In this document: positions 1-8,694 of the stretch, one piece after another | Numbering within the stretch: the stretch's first letter is position 1 | How the letters are laid out: each line of letters begins with the position of its first letter | NCBI GenBank assembly: GCA_002420315.1 | Contig: DIHU01000202.1 | Coordinates: 1 to 36,325, forward strand | Origin: Akkermansiaceae bacterium UBA5688 | Lineage (GTDB): Bacteria; Verrucomicrobiota; Verrucomicrobiia; Verrucomicrobiales; Akkermansiaceae | Length of the DNA: 36,325 nucleotides | Reading direction: 5' to 3' | Notes under the pieces: generated by a model | Told to the model about the DNA's origin: nothing | The model's database searches: none | The model's input: the letters and a program-made list of their open reading frames with translations, nothing else | Program-made: the position numbers and the translations under genes

Positions 1-11
1 CTAGAAAAGGT

Positions 12-44
12 GAAGGCCCTAATCCGTTATGGATCAGGGCCTTC
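12..44 (-). terminator. Intrinsic terminator of tRNA-Asn
   Basis: Seen: a 9-bp perfect stem (gaaggccct at 12-20 with agggccttc at 36-44), with a further inner ATCC/GGAT pairing around a short loop. Read on the minus strand it begins 3 nt after the tRNA CCA end and is followed by CCTTTTC. The hairpin plus short T tract immediately downstream of a tRNA is a standard Rho-independent terminator. Confidence 0.8.
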
Positions 45-46
45 AA

Positions 47-121
47 TGGCTCCGGCGCTTGGGTTCGAACCAAGGACCTAGTGGTTAACAGCCACCCGCT
101 CTACCGCTGAGCTACGCCGGA
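47..121 (-). tRNA. tRNA-Asn (anticodon GTT)
   Basis: The minus strand folds into a full cloverleaf of 75 nt including an encoded CCA. The acceptor stem is TCCGGCG/CGCCGGA with discriminator G. The anticodon stem is GTGG/CCAC enclosing the loop CTGTTAA, which puts GTT in the anticodon position and so reads Asn codons. The T arm is CTTGG-TTCGAAC-CCAAG. It is transcribed away from hisS and ends at its own terminator. Confidence 0.95.
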
Positions 122-275
122 TGCTCCTTTCGGTGCGGGCGGAATTTGTCTGGATCTCAGATTATCATCAAGAATTATTTGAACATTTTCGGGACTCCAT
201 TTAGCCCCCTAAGATCAATGGTAATTCAAGGAATCCCGCCTCGACATCGAGAGAACGATACTTAATCTCGCGCGC

Positions 276-292
276 CCGCGGAAAACCCGCGG
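276..292 (+). promoter_or_regulatory. GC-only hairpin directly before the hisS start
   Basis: Seen: ccgcgg at 276-281 can pair with ccgcgg at 287-292 around the loop aaaac; the stem ends 7 nt before the hisS ATG. No Shine-Dalgarno sequence is visible here, so in the mRNA this hairpin would occupy the ribosome landing site. A role in translation control is inference; it may be chance in a GC-rich leader. Confidence 0.3.
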
Positions 293-299
293 TATTCCC

Positions 300-1574
300 A
301 TGGCTAAAGGTGCATTTCAGACCCTCCCCGGCTTTCGAGACTTTCGTCCCGAAGACTGTGCAGTGCGAAATTACCTTTTCAGAACTTTTCGCGAAGTGGC
401 AAGGCGGTATGGCTTTTTGGAGTATGAAACTCCCATCGTCGAAGCCACTGAACTCTACCTGAAAAAGACCGGTGGAGAACTTGGGACGCAGCTATTCCGA
501 TTCGAAGATCAAGGTGGTCGGGATGTCACACTTCGTCCAGAAGTCACCGCATCTCTTGGTAGACTTCTCATCGAAAATCAGCGGGCCTATCAGAAGCCGA
601 TGCGCTGGTTTGAGATCGGGCAATGTTTCCGCTATGAAGCTCCCCAAGCAGGTCGCACCAGGGAATTTTACCAATTTAATGTCGATCTAATTGGAGAAGC
701 CGAGCCAACTGCCGATGCCGAATTGATTGCTCTCACCATCGAGCTAATGCGCGAATTTGGCTTTAAGCAGGGTGACTTTATCATCCGGCTCTCCGATCGG
801 CGCTACTGGCAAAATTTCGCAAACTCGAAAGGCCTAACTGATGAGCAGGCGGAAGTGCTCTTGAGCATTATCGATAAACTCGAGCGAGATAAAGACGGGG
901 CATGCGGCCCAAAGCTAAAAAAGCTCGGTCTTTCACTTGAGGAGGTCAGAGATGCGATTGATTCCCCCTCTGATCTCAGCCAAGATCTCCAACTAGTGGT
1001 CGACGATCTTGGGGCTCGAGGTATGCGGGACGACGTAGCGGTTGATCTTTCCATCGTGCGTGGATTGGCATACTACACTGGAGTAGTTTTTGAAGTTTTT
1101 GATGCTAAGAAGAAGAAGCGGGCGGTTGCCGGTGGAGGTCGTTACGATACGCTCGTAGCTGCACTTTCCGACGGTAAAGTTAATCTTCCCGCAGTCGGTT
1201 TTGCCATCGGCGATGTTGTGATTCGTAACATGATCGAAGACACGCCAAGTGCACTAGAAAAAATGCAGGCCGCGCTTGATTCCGAAACAGCTTGCGACGT
1301 TTTCATCGTGGTAGCCGACCCAGAGCAACAAAGAGCGGCCCTCAGTTTGGCAACCAAGCTTCGCTCTAATGGGATCGCTGTTTCCTATTCGTTAACCGCC
1401 GCAAAATTCAACAAACAATTCAAGGCTGCCCAGCAATCTAAAGCACCTTTAGCGATCGTAATTGGGAATGAATTTCCTGAAATTTCGCTCAAAGTCTTGG
1501 CCACTCGTGAGGAAGTCAAGCTGAGCGCTGACAATTCAATCGTCGAAACTCTTTCCCAATATCTGAATCAATGA
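300..1574 (+). CDS. hisS: Histidyl-tRNA synthetase
   Basis: Cytoplasmic class II synthetase that charges tRNA-His with histidine using ATP. At 424 aa it has the usual bacterial length. Visible signatures are the N-terminal PGFRDFRPED, motif 2 with FRYEAPQAGRTREFYQ (about residues 110-125), the histidine-specific RGLAYYTG (about 254-261) and GGGRYD (about 278), followed by a C-terminal anticodon-binding domain (about 330-424). The start is ATG with no visible Shine-Dalgarno sequence; a GC-rich hairpin sits just before it. The stop overlaps the aspS start (ATGA), so the two synthetases are translationally coupled, a common hisS-aspS arrangement. Confidence 0.96.
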   Translation: MAKGAFQTLPGFRDFRPEDCAVRNYLFRTFREVARRYGFLEYETPIVEATELYLKKTGGELGTQLFRFEDQGGRDVTLRPEVTASLGRLLIENQRAYQKPMRWFEIGQCFRYEAPQAGRTREFYQFNVDLIGEAEPTADAELIALTIELMREFGFKQGDFIIRLSDRRYWQNFANSKGLTDEQAEVLLSIIDKLERDKDGACGPKLKKLGLSLEEVRDAIDSPSDLSQDLQLVVDDLGARGMRDDVAVDLSIVRGLAYYTGVVFEVFDAKKKKRAVAGGGRYDTLVAALSDGKVNLPAVGFAIGDVVIRNMIEDTPSALEKMQAALDSETACDVFIVVADPEQQRAALSLATKLRSNGIAVSYSLTAAKFNKQFKAAQQSKAPLAIVIGNEFPEISLKVLATREEVKLSADNSIVETLSQYLNQ

Positions 1575-3370
1575 GAACACACCACTGCAACGAAATCCGT
1601 CCTGGACATATCGGAGAAACCGTCACTCTCATCGGGTGGGTAAATACCGTGCGAGACCAAGGTGGCGTGATCTTTATCGACCTGCGTGATCGTGAGGGCA
1701 TTACCCAGTGCGTCTTTCGCTCAGAAGTTTCGCCAGAAGCGGCTGAACTTTCTCACAAACTTCGCTCGGAAGACGTCGTCCAAGTCACAGGGAAAGTCGA
1801 GGAGCGACTCAAGACTGATGAAGTCGACACCAAGAACGACAACCTTGAGACCGGTGAAGTAGAAGTAGCGGCGGCTCAACTGACAATCGTAAACAAGGCC
1901 GATGTCCTACCCTTCCAACTCGACAAGGAGCTATCAAACGAAGATCTGCGCCTAAAACATCGTTACCTCGACCTCCGTCGCCCTCGTCTAACAAGCAATC
2001 TCCGTCAGCGTCATATCATTACCAAGGCAGCTCGTGATTACCTTTCTGCCGATGGTTTCATCGAGGTTGAGACACCTATTCTTTCCAAGGCAACTCCGGA
2101 AGGAGCGAGGGACTTCCTTGTCCCAAGCCGCATTAATCCCGGTAGATTTTACGCACTCCCACAAGCTCCCCAGCAATACAAGCAAATGCTCATGGTGGCC
2201 GGTGTCGAAAAATATTTTCAGGTTGCCCGATGCTTCCGAGATGAAGATCTTCGAGCAGATCGTCAACCTGAGTTTTCGCAGATCGATATCGAGGCATCAT
2301 TTGTGAGCCAAGACGATATCATCGGGCTGATTGAGGGAATGCTTTCGTCAATGTTTGAACAAGCGCGTGGCGTTGAAGTCCCGACTCCTTTTGAACGCTT
2401 TACCTGGCACGATGCGATGGATCGCTATGGTTCAGACAAGCCTGAGCGACGTATCGGAATGGAGATGGTTGACCTCACAGAAGAGCTGAAAGACTGCGAG
2501 TTCCGGGTATTTTCAGGCACCGTCGCAAACGGCGGCGTGGTAAAAGCAATCAACGCAAAAGGCTTCGCTAATATCTCGGTAGGCCAAGTTGACAAGCTTA
2601 CCAAGCTCGCTCAAGAAGCGGGTGCGAAGGGGCTTGCTTACATCCAAGCAAGAGATACCGATCGCTCGACCTGGCGTTCACCTTTCGTGAAGCGAATGAC
2701 CGACGGGGAAGTTGAGGCTCTTCGTAAAAAGCTTAACATCGAGCCGGGCGATTTAATTCTTTTTGCCGCCGATAAGTGGGAACCTGCTTGTGATGTCCTT
2801 GGCAGAATTCGGCTCGAAGTTGCTGATTATCAAAACCTTCTCGAAGGAAATACCGCACTGGATTTTCTATGGGTCACCGAGTTCCCTCTTCTAGCTTTCG
2901 ATGAAGAAGAAGGGCGCTATGTTGCCGTTCACCACCCCTTCACCCGCCCTCTCAAGGAAGATGAGGAAAATCTTCGCAACGGAGAACTAGATGGACTGCG
3001 AGCCCAAGCTTATGATGTCGTTCTTAATGGATACGAACTCGGTGGTGGATCGATCCGGATTCACGAATCAGATCTCCAAAGCTCGATGTTCAAAGCTCTG
3101 GGTATCACGGAAGAAGAAGCAAATACTGAATTCGCTCATATTCTCGAGGCCTTTAAATTCGGCGCTCCCCCGCACGGAGGGATAGCCTTAGGGCTCGATC
3201 GTGTAGTAATGCTCGCTTGTAAGGAAGATTCAATTCGGGAGGTCATTGCTTTTCCCAAAAACAATAAAGGAGCCGAAATCATGACCTCAAGCCCGGGCAC
3301 CGCAACATCGGTCGCTCTGCGGGACCTCCGAATCAAATCGACCTATGTTGAAAAGCCAAAAGAAGAGTAA
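1571..3370 (+). CDS. aspS: Aspartyl-tRNA synthetase, bacterial type
   Basis: Charges tRNA-Asp with aspartate. The 599 aa fit the bacterial form with its GAD insertion. Order of domains: N-terminal OB-fold anticodon-binding domain (GWVNTVRDQGGVIFIDLRD, residues 22-40), class II catalytic core with motif 2 (FRDEDLRADRQPEFSQID, about 222-239), GAD insert (about 290-420), and motif 3 (GLDRVVMLA, about 542-550). The residue after the RD pair in the anticodon domain is Gln30, where relatives carry Leu (Asp-specific) or His (non-discriminating), so the specificity for tRNA-Asp versus tRNA-Asn is not settled by sequence. A tRNA-Asn gene lies 1.4 kb away. Starts inside the hisS stop by a 4-bp overlap. 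Confidence 0.96.
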   Translation: MRTHHCNEIRPGHIGETVTLIGWVNTVRDQGGVIFIDLRDREGITQCVFRSEVSPEAAELSHKLRSEDVVQVTGKVEERLKTDEVDTKNDNLETGEVEVAAAQLTIVNKADVLPFQLDKELSNEDLRLKHRYLDLRRPRLTSNLRQRHIITKAARDYLSADGFIEVETPILSKATPEGARDFLVPSRINPGRFYALPQAPQQYKQMLMVAGVEKYFQVARCFRDEDLRADRQPEFSQIDIEASFVSQDDIIGLIEGMLSSMFEQARGVEVPTPFERFTWHDAMDRYGSDKPERRIGMEMVDLTEELKDCEFRVFSGTVANGGVVKAINAKGFANISVGQVDKLTKLAQEAGAKGLAYIQARDTDRSTWRSPFVKRMTDGEVEALRKKLNIEPGDLILFAADKWEPACDVLGRIRLEVADYQNLLEGNTALDFLWVTEFPLLAFDEEEGRYVAVHHPFTRPLKEDEENLRNGELDGLRAQAYDVVLNGYELGGGSIRIHESDLQSSMFKALGITEEEANTEFAHILEAFKFGAPPHGGIALGLDRVVMLACKEDSIREVIAFPKNNKGAEIMTSSPGTATSVALRDLRIKSTYVEKPKEE

Positions 3371-3408
3371 AGTTTGACCTCCTTCAGGCATTCCCGCACA
3401 TTCCAGAC

Positions 3409-4107
3409 ATGAAATATTTGGCAGGTCTTGGCGGGATTTTTTGTGCCTGCAGTTCCGTGGCATTTGCCGAAGTCGATTCTGAGATTCCACTCGGGATCGA
3501 GGCCGTAACCGGCCTGCGAACCGATTACGTCCACCGGGGGTTTCAACTTGCCGAATCGGCACTCGACTTTCAATTAGAAGCGGAAATTATCCTCTCGAAC
3601 AATAATTCACTCTCTCTCGGGTTTGCCCATCTTTCCGAAAGTGGTGAAGATTTCAATGAAACATGGAGCTATCTCGAGTTCAGTCACTCGTTTAACAAAC
3701 ATTTAACGAGCGGAGCATCATTCACCTATCGCGATCGCAATGAGAGTATCCTCCAAGGGGGATTCGATTTGGGACTCTTCACGTCCTACTCCATAAATAA
3801 CGTGTGGCGTTGGCGGAACGAATTAAACTTCGATCTAGGAGTGGATGGGGTTTATCTCAACACCGAGTTAGAATGGAGCCAAATCATTTCCAACAAATCA
3901 TTCGTCACTATCAAAGCCGGACTCAGTTTGGTCTCCGAATACCTAGAACGAGATGGCCTCAATGATTTCCACACGAGATTAACATACACCTATGCACTCT
4001 CCGACCAAGTTTCCTTCACTCCTTTTATCGGATCAAGCATCCAAATCGAAGATAAGGATGCCGATGATATTTTATACGGAGGACTGTGGTTCGAAGTTAT
4101 TTTTTAG
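3409..4107 (+). CDS. Putative outer-membrane beta-barrel protein (TorF/TIGR02001-like)
   Basis: A 232 aa exported protein. Residues 1-20 form a signal peptide ending in VAFA before EVDS. The mature part has alternating polar/hydrophobic stretches rich in aromatic residues, ends in a phenylalanine (EVIF), and opens with VTGLRTDYVHRGFQ, which resembles the first strand of the TIGR02001 putative porin family (typical pattern: a D-Y-x-x-R-G-x-x element). Closing residues GLWFEVIF look like a terminal beta-strand for BAM recognition. Substrate unknown. It follows aspS by 38 bp but is unrelated in function. Its last 11 bp overlap the convergent EF-hand gene. Confidence 0.65.
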   Translation: MKYLAGLGGIFCACSSVAFAEVDSEIPLGIEAVTGLRTDYVHRGFQLAESALDFQLEAEIILSNNNSLSLGFAHLSESGEDFNETWSYLEFSHSFNKHLTSGASFTYRDRNESILQGGFDLGLFTSYSINNVWRWRNELNFDLGVDGVYLNTELEWSQIISNKSFVTIKAGLSLVSEYLERDGLNDFHTRLTYTYALSDQVSFTPFIGSSIQIEDKDADDILYGGLWFEVIF

Positions 4108-4831
4108 GGTCCGAACGGGTCGGTTTTCTTTCAGACCGCTTTTCGAAATGCTTTCTCAATTCACTGGCCGAAAGATTTCCATTTTCATCCTCATCAATCC
4201 TTTCAAAACGCTGACGACGCTCCTGCTCAGGAATAAGTTTGTGTCCAGGGTGTTTATAAAACTCTTCCCTGCTGACGTTACCATCCTGATTGAGATCTAA
4301 TTTTGAAAAATCCATTCTTGGAGACCGCTTGTCACCAGTATTTCGTTTACGGCCTGTGCTTGGGGCCTGATCTTTCCGGTCCAAAAAACCATCTGAATTT
4401 CGATCCATGTGATCAAACATTTTCTTCAGCCTCTCCGGATCAGCCTGGGAAGAAGGTGGAGTTGCCATGAACTCGTCATGACTGACCCGACCATTCTTGT
4501 CCTTATCTGCTCTCGTTAAGTAGCGTTTAGGCCAATCACCTGAAGCCCCCTTAAATTCTCGAGCAGTAATAAAGCCATCCTTATTTTTATCCAGCCGGTC
4601 AAAAATTTTGAGACGCGCTTCTGCGGGAAGCTGGGAAGCACGCTTTCCTTTCGCGAATTCCTCCCGAGAGACCTTCGCATCGGAATCCAAATCAAGTTGC
4701 TTGAAGAAATCAGTAGCACGGGCATGGTCGGCTCGCCCTTTTTTCCGCTTAGGCCCACCATCGCTTTTCTCTTGAGCAATTGCGGCAGAACTTAGTGAAA
4801 TCAACAGGATAATGGAGGTTTGAATCTTCAC
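4097..4831 (-). CDS. Exported EF-hand repeat protein
   Basis: A 244 aa protein with a signal peptide (residues 1-19, ending SSAAIA before QEKS). Six 12-residue EF-hand loops are visible at about 47-58, 81-92, 109-120, 143-154, 179-190 and 213-224, each with acidic or Asn residues at positions 1, 3 and 5 and mostly Glu at 12 (for example DKNKDGFITARE and DLNQDGNVSREE). The first loop has Ala where Gly is usual at position 6, and the fourth ends in Asp. The spacers and tail are rich in Lys and Arg. The function is presumably calcium binding outside the cytoplasm; the partner is unknown. The start codon is GTG. It is divergent from metF with 102 bp between, and convergent with the barrel gene. 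Confidence 0.8.
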   Translation of the reverse strand: MKIQTSIILLISLSSAAIAQEKSDGGPKRKKGRADHARATDFFKQLDLDSDAKVSREEFAKGKRASQLPAEARLKIFDRLDKNKDGFITAREFKGASGDWPKRYLTRADKDKNGRVSHDEFMATPPSSQADPERLKKMFDHMDRNSDGFLDRKDQAPSTGRKRNTGDKRSPRMDFSKLDLNQDGNVSREEFYKHPGHKLIPEQERRQRFERIDEDENGNLSASELRKHFEKRSERKPTRSDPKK

Positions 4832-4933
4832 AGTATGTATTCAATTACCATAAACCACGAAAACTTGTTAAAGTTGCAGAAAAATTAGCGCTTTTACGTG
4901 GACCTCATTCATTAAGGATCTAGGGTTTATCCA

Positions 4934-5803
4934 ATGGCAATTCTCTCGTCTTTGCGTGCGTCCCGCCCTACACTTTCCTTTGAATTTTTTCCTCCGAAAA
5001 ATGACCTCGGGTCCGAAGAACTTTTAGAGACTGTCAACGAGCTAGGCAAACTGGACCCAGCTTTTGTCAGCGTAACATACGGCGCAGGTGGAACCACCCG
5101 AGAAAGAACCAGGGAAGTAGTACAACGAATCATTCAAGATACGAATGTCCCAACAATTCCTCACCTTACCTGTGTTGGGCACACCAAGAGCGAGATATCA
5201 GAAATCCTTTCCCAATACAGCGCAGATCAAGTCGGAACTATCTTGGCACTTCGGGGTGACCCACCTCGTGATCAACCAAATTATGACCGGGAGGGAGACG
5301 ATTTTAAATTTGCCGGAGATTTGGTTGCTTTCATCAAAGAGAATTCCAATGAATTCGAAGTTGGAGTTGCTGGTTTTCCAGAAGGGCATCCGGAAACGCA
5401 GAACCGGCTGACCGAAATGGATTATTTTAAATCCAAGATAGATCAGGGTGCAGACTACATTTGCACCCAGCTCTTTTTTGATAATCACGATTTTTTTGAC
5501 TACCGCGAAAGGTGTAATCTGGTGGGGATTGATCTTCCAATCGTAGCGGGGATTATGCCCATCACGACAATTTCGAGTATGAAGCGCATGGCTGACTTAG
5601 CAGCCGGCAGTCGTTTTCCAGCCAAACTTCTAAAGCGGCTTTCCGTTGCAGACGGTGATACTGCAGCCATCCGGCAGGCCGGCATCGACCATGCCATTGA
5701 GCAATGCCAGGAACTTATCGAGCACAATGTCTCAGGATTGCATCTCTACACACTGAACAAAAGCAGCGCGACACGTGAAATTGCGAATGCCCTGACTTTC
5801 TAA
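4934..5803 (+). CDS. metF: 5,10-methylenetetrahydrofolate reductase
   Basis: Reduces methylenetetrahydrofolate to 5-methyl-THF with FAD, feeding methionine synthase. The 289 aa match the bacterial MetF TIM barrel. Visible family motifs include LSFEFFPPKN with the catalytic Glu near residue 17, VSVTYGAGGTTRERT (THF/FAD site), PHLTCVGH, LALRGDPP, and the late DYICTQLFFD and VAGIMPI segments. It stands alone, 22 kb from the metH pair that uses its product. The upstream 102 bp show no recognisable SAM riboswitch and no copy of the palindrome found before metH. Confidence 0.96.
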   Translation: MAILSSLRASRPTLSFEFFPPKNDLGSEELLETVNELGKLDPAFVSVTYGAGGTTRERTREVVQRIIQDTNVPTIPHLTCVGHTKSEISEILSQYSADQVGTILALRGDPPRDQPNYDREGDDFKFAGDLVAFIKENSNEFEVGVAGFPEGHPETQNRLTEMDYFKSKIDQGADYICTQLFFDNHDFFDYRERCNLVGIDLPIVAGIMPITTISSMKRMADLAAGSRFPAKLLKRLSVADGDTAAIRQAGIDHAIEQCQELIEHNVSGLHLYTLNKSSATREIANALTF

Positions 5804-5996
5804 TCCCCTTTGGATGGTTCAATCCCAGGAAGCCAAAGAAGCAACGCGGTTTGAGTAATTCGATGACGTCAACAACAGAGATAGATAAATCATGGTGGAT
5901 GCTGCCATCGTATTTTCCAGAAATAGCCAATACTGGATAACAGAATTTCTTTTCAAACCCGTAGCTGTAGGCTTTGCCAAAAAGCTCAACCTCCAT
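5715..5996 (-). CDS. Doubtful small ORF, unrecognised
   Basis: A 93 aa frame starting at ATG with a weak AGGAG about 20 nt upstream. Residues 1-65 lie in the gene-free stretch and the rest is antisense to metF. The Cys-rich tail (CFCSVCRDAILRHC) lies wholly in the metF antisense part and looks like out-of-frame translation. No domain is recognised. Recorded so the stretch is not left blank; more likely a remnant or noise than a gene. Confidence 0.12.
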   Translation of the reverse strand: MEVELFGKAYSYGFEKKFCYPVLAISGKYDGSIHHDLSISVVDVIELLKPRCFFGFLGLNHPKGIRKSGHSQFHVSRCFCSVCRDAILRHCAR

Positions 5997-6202
5997 TGCT
6001 CGTATCTACTTAAATTCTCCTAGACACCTAAAAAACAGATTTTGTGGGGATTCCCAATATAGACCCGTCGTGAAGAATCTCCTGCTTATTTCCAGAGGAT
6101 ATCTTTTAAAATTTCAAAGACCTGCCTGGACATACAGGGCTTGGAACTTGAGGCCTTATCCATATAGAAAGTAAAACCTAGACCATTAGGAGATCTTGAG
6201 AG
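5804..6202. other. 399 bp stretch without a supported gene
   Basis: Lies between metF and the convergent AsmA-like gene. It is A+T-rich. The only open frame of note is on the minus strand from an ATG at 5996 running to 5715, a possible 93 aa product that invades the metF 3' end. Its first 65 residues (starting MEVELFGKAYSYGFEKKF) have an ordinary composition, but it matches no family I recognise. I see no strong hairpin with a T tract, no tRNA and no repeat. It could be a decayed gene or plain spacer. Confidence 0.5.
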
Positions 6203-7849
6203 TCATCGAGCCAATATTCTCCTGATGGTATTTCCGGCCTGTTCCAACAAAAGTTCATTAGCCTGATCGCTAATGTTCGTAAAGGTAGCGTCGCGAGGTT
6301 CGATTCGAATCCATCGCCAACCCTCTTCATCCTTAGGATAGATTTCAAACAAGTCTTTGTTACGATCAAAGCTAGAAGCTGGAACCGCAAACGTAAGATC
6401 TCCTTTAATCCGATGAATTTCCATTTCTTCCATCATCTTAAGAGCCTCCAATTCTCTAAGCGTCAACTGACCCATAGTTGCCTTGAGATTTTCGTCGTCT
6501 ATCGATTGCTCGATATCACGCGAATCAATCCTCATTCGTTCATTTTCAAGAACTTGAGCTGCCGAAGAATCAGTGGCATCAGCCGAAAAATTATTTGTTA
6601 ACTTGATTCCAAGACTATTCGCAGCCTCTGCCTGAGTTGGCAGACGGGTCTCAAAGCTGCCTCGTAAAAGGGCCTTTTTACCAGCATTCAAATTGATCCC
6701 GGTAACTTCCATCCCTCCACCCCCAGTGGAGAAAGAAAATTCCCCCTGATTAAAATCAGTCCGTAAATAGGTTCGTTCATTATCCAAAATTGATAAGGCC
6801 CGGAGAAGTGACCAACGTTCCCGAATTGTCACCCTATCATTTTCATTTAACTTAACTCGTCCTGCCAGATTGACCTGTCTATTGCTTGACCCACCTATTG
6901 CCAAATCACCAGATATTCGCCCTTCTATATATTCACCTGTGTTTACACCGCTAACTTTAATTAGCTTCTCGATTGGGAGTGAGTTAAAGACACCCACCAA
7001 GTCAAAGGTCGGCATATTGACAGGCCCAGAAATGACCCCCTTTAGATCCGCGCCTCCACCGTCTGCTCTCAACTTCAAGGAATCGACTTTGATGCCATCC
7101 CCATCAATCTTCAAGACGGCCGACTCAATCTCCAAGGGACCAAACCAATTCTGCTGGAAAGACCCACCGGACAACTTCACTTCCCAGGTGCCTTCCTGTA
7201 AGACGGCCCGGAAACTCGAGTTCCGAACCGCACCAAAAGTCAATTTGGAGTAGCCCCAACTAAAGGAGCAATCATCAATTGTAATTTGTGAGACTACCGC
7301 GCCTTTGAAACTCTCCACTATTGAAGAAAACCCAAGTCTCATCTCGTCCTCGCCCCCCCCTGCCTTTAAACTCAAATCCGCTTTTTTTATGCTGATCACA
7401 GAAGGGCGCCAAGGTTCAATCACGCTAGTGAAAGAGGAAAAAAATCCACCTAATTTTTCGAACTTAGCGTGACTGAAAAAACTTTTTCGGCCCCCCTTTA
7501 AGTCTAAAAGCTGAAATTCTCCCCTACTCATGTTCCGAGAAAAACCAGTAACCTCAACCTCTCCAGTTCCCAGGGCTTCCGCAACGTACCCCGCTAATTT
7601 CTCTCCATATTCGGGACTATCGTAATGGCGCTTCAGGATGTAAAATCCAGAAAAACCAGCAACAATCGAAAGAAAAACTAATTTAATAATAAGACTAGGC
7701 AAAAGCCTCACCATTGCCGCCATTCCAACCCTTCGAGCATAACGAAACTGAAACAAAATACCCTGGCGGCCAATCCAATCGCCGACTCTGCTTTGATATT
7801 CATTGAGGCGCTGCTGGCCGAGGTGCTCTTCCACGAGGGGAATATACAT
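6203..7849 (-). CDS. AsmA-like membrane-anchored protein
   Basis: A 548 aa protein with a cytoplasmic N-terminus of about 47 residues, one transmembrane helix (about 48-70, PSLIIKLVFLSIVAGFSGFY) and a large extracytoplasmic part made of beta-rich repeats such as GDGIKVDSLKLRADGGGADLKG and GRVKLNENDRVTIRERW. That layout, and the repeated pattern of a short beta strand with glycine turns, is typical of the AsmA/TamB-like superfamily, whose members are implicated in lipid transport and envelope homeostasis between inner and outer membranes. Assignment is by architecture, not by a diagnostic motif. It is divergent from scpA with 91 bp between the starts. Confidence 0.55.
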   Translation of the reverse strand: MYIPLVEEHLGQQRLNEYQSRVGDWIGRQGILFQFRYARRVGMAAMVRLLPSLIIKLVFLSIVAGFSGFYILKRHYDSPEYGEKLAGYVAEALGTGEVEVTGFSRNMSRGEFQLLDLKGGRKSFFSHAKFEKLGGFFSSFTSVIEPWRPSVISIKKADLSLKAGGGEDEMRLGFSSIVESFKGAVVSQITIDDCSFSWGYSKLTFGAVRNSSFRAVLQEGTWEVKLSGGSFQQNWFGPLEIESAVLKIDGDGIKVDSLKLRADGGGADLKGVISGPVNMPTFDLVGVFNSLPIEKLIKVSGVNTGEYIEGRISGDLAIGGSSNRQVNLAGRVKLNENDRVTIRERWSLLRALSILDNERTYLRTDFNQGEFSFSTGGGGMEVTGINLNAGKKALLRGSFETRLPTQAEAANSLGIKLTNNFSADATDSSAAQVLENERMRIDSRDIEQSIDDENLKATMGQLTLRELEALKMMEEMEIHRIKGDLTFAVPASSFDRNKDLFEIYPKDEEGWRWIRIEPRDATFTNISDQANELLLEQAGNTIRRILAR

Positions 7850-7940
7850 CTAGTCACCCTAACTTACCACTCCAAATAATCACCCACTGATGCAGTATTT
7901 CCCTCGCAGAATTCATCTTTAAACGGTATGGACCGTCCCC

Positions 7941-8678
7941 GTGGAATCGACAGATTATAAGGTCAGTCTGGAAATCTTTGAGGGGCCCCTTGACCTCCTT
8001 CTTTATCTCATCAAAAAAGATGAGGTAGACATCTACGATATCTCGCTCGAACGCGTCACCACACAATACCTTGATTACATCGAGACCTTTAAGCTTCTCA
8101 ATATCGATCTTGCTTCAGAATTCATCTCAATGGCGGCGAATCTAATGTATATCAAGAGCCGGACCCTTCTGCCTAAAAGGGAGCAACCTCCTGACGAAGA
8201 TGCCGAAGAAGACGATCCGCGTTGGGAATTGATTCGTCAATTAATCGAATACAAAAAATTTAAAGATGCCGCTGGCTTTCTCCATCGAAGAGAAATCGAA
8301 CAAGAGCAAATCTTTGCACATACTCCACTCAAAAAAAACAGACCAGATGATGACGAGCCCGTGCCCCTCGCCGACGCCTCGATTTTTGATCTGATACGCG
8401 CTTTCCAAAACGTCCTTAAACGCTTTGATGAAGCTAGGGCCTTTGGAGATATCGTCGATGACCGTTACACTGTCAGCGACAAGATTGAATTCCTGATCAA
8501 TAAGATCGAACCGGGTGAATCTCTTTCTCTACAAAGCCTTTTCGAAAAAGCGACCTCGAAAGTCGAAGTCATTGTAACCTTTCTCGCCCTCCTCGAACTC
8601 ATGAAAATGAATCAGTTTTGTGCAAGACAGTCCGGACTTCTAGGACAGATCAACATTGAACGGACCATCCCTGAATGA
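7941..8678 (+). CDS. scpA: Segregation and condensation protein A
   Basis: Kleisin subunit that bridges SMC heads in the bacterial condensin. At 245 aa it has the usual length. The N-terminal ScpA signature is clear: VSLEIFEGPLDLLLYLIKK followed by DIYDISLERVTTQYLDYI and ANLMYIKSRTLLP. The C-terminal winged-helix part (ATSKVEVIVTFLALLELMK) is the SMC-contact region. The start is GTG; no in-frame ATG lies nearby upstream. scpB and smc are not in this window. nadD follows 16 bp after the stop, suggesting co-transcription. Confidence 0.93.
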   Translation: MESTDYKVSLEIFEGPLDLLLYLIKKDEVDIYDISLERVTTQYLDYIETFKLLNIDLASEFISMAANLMYIKSRTLLPKREQPPDEDAEEDDPRWELIRQLIEYKKFKDAAGFLHRREIEQEQIFAHTPLKKNRPDDDEPVPLADASIFDLIRAFQNVLKRFDEARAFGDIVDDRYTVSDKIEFLINKIEPGESLSLQSLFEKATSKVEVIVTFLALLELMKMNQFCARQSGLLGQINIERTIPE

Positions 8679-8694
8679 TATCTCAAACCGTCAA

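Noticed and set aside
6870..7253. 127 aa plus-strand frame
   Set aside because: Antisense to the AsmA-like gene, with no signal, domain or start context of its own.
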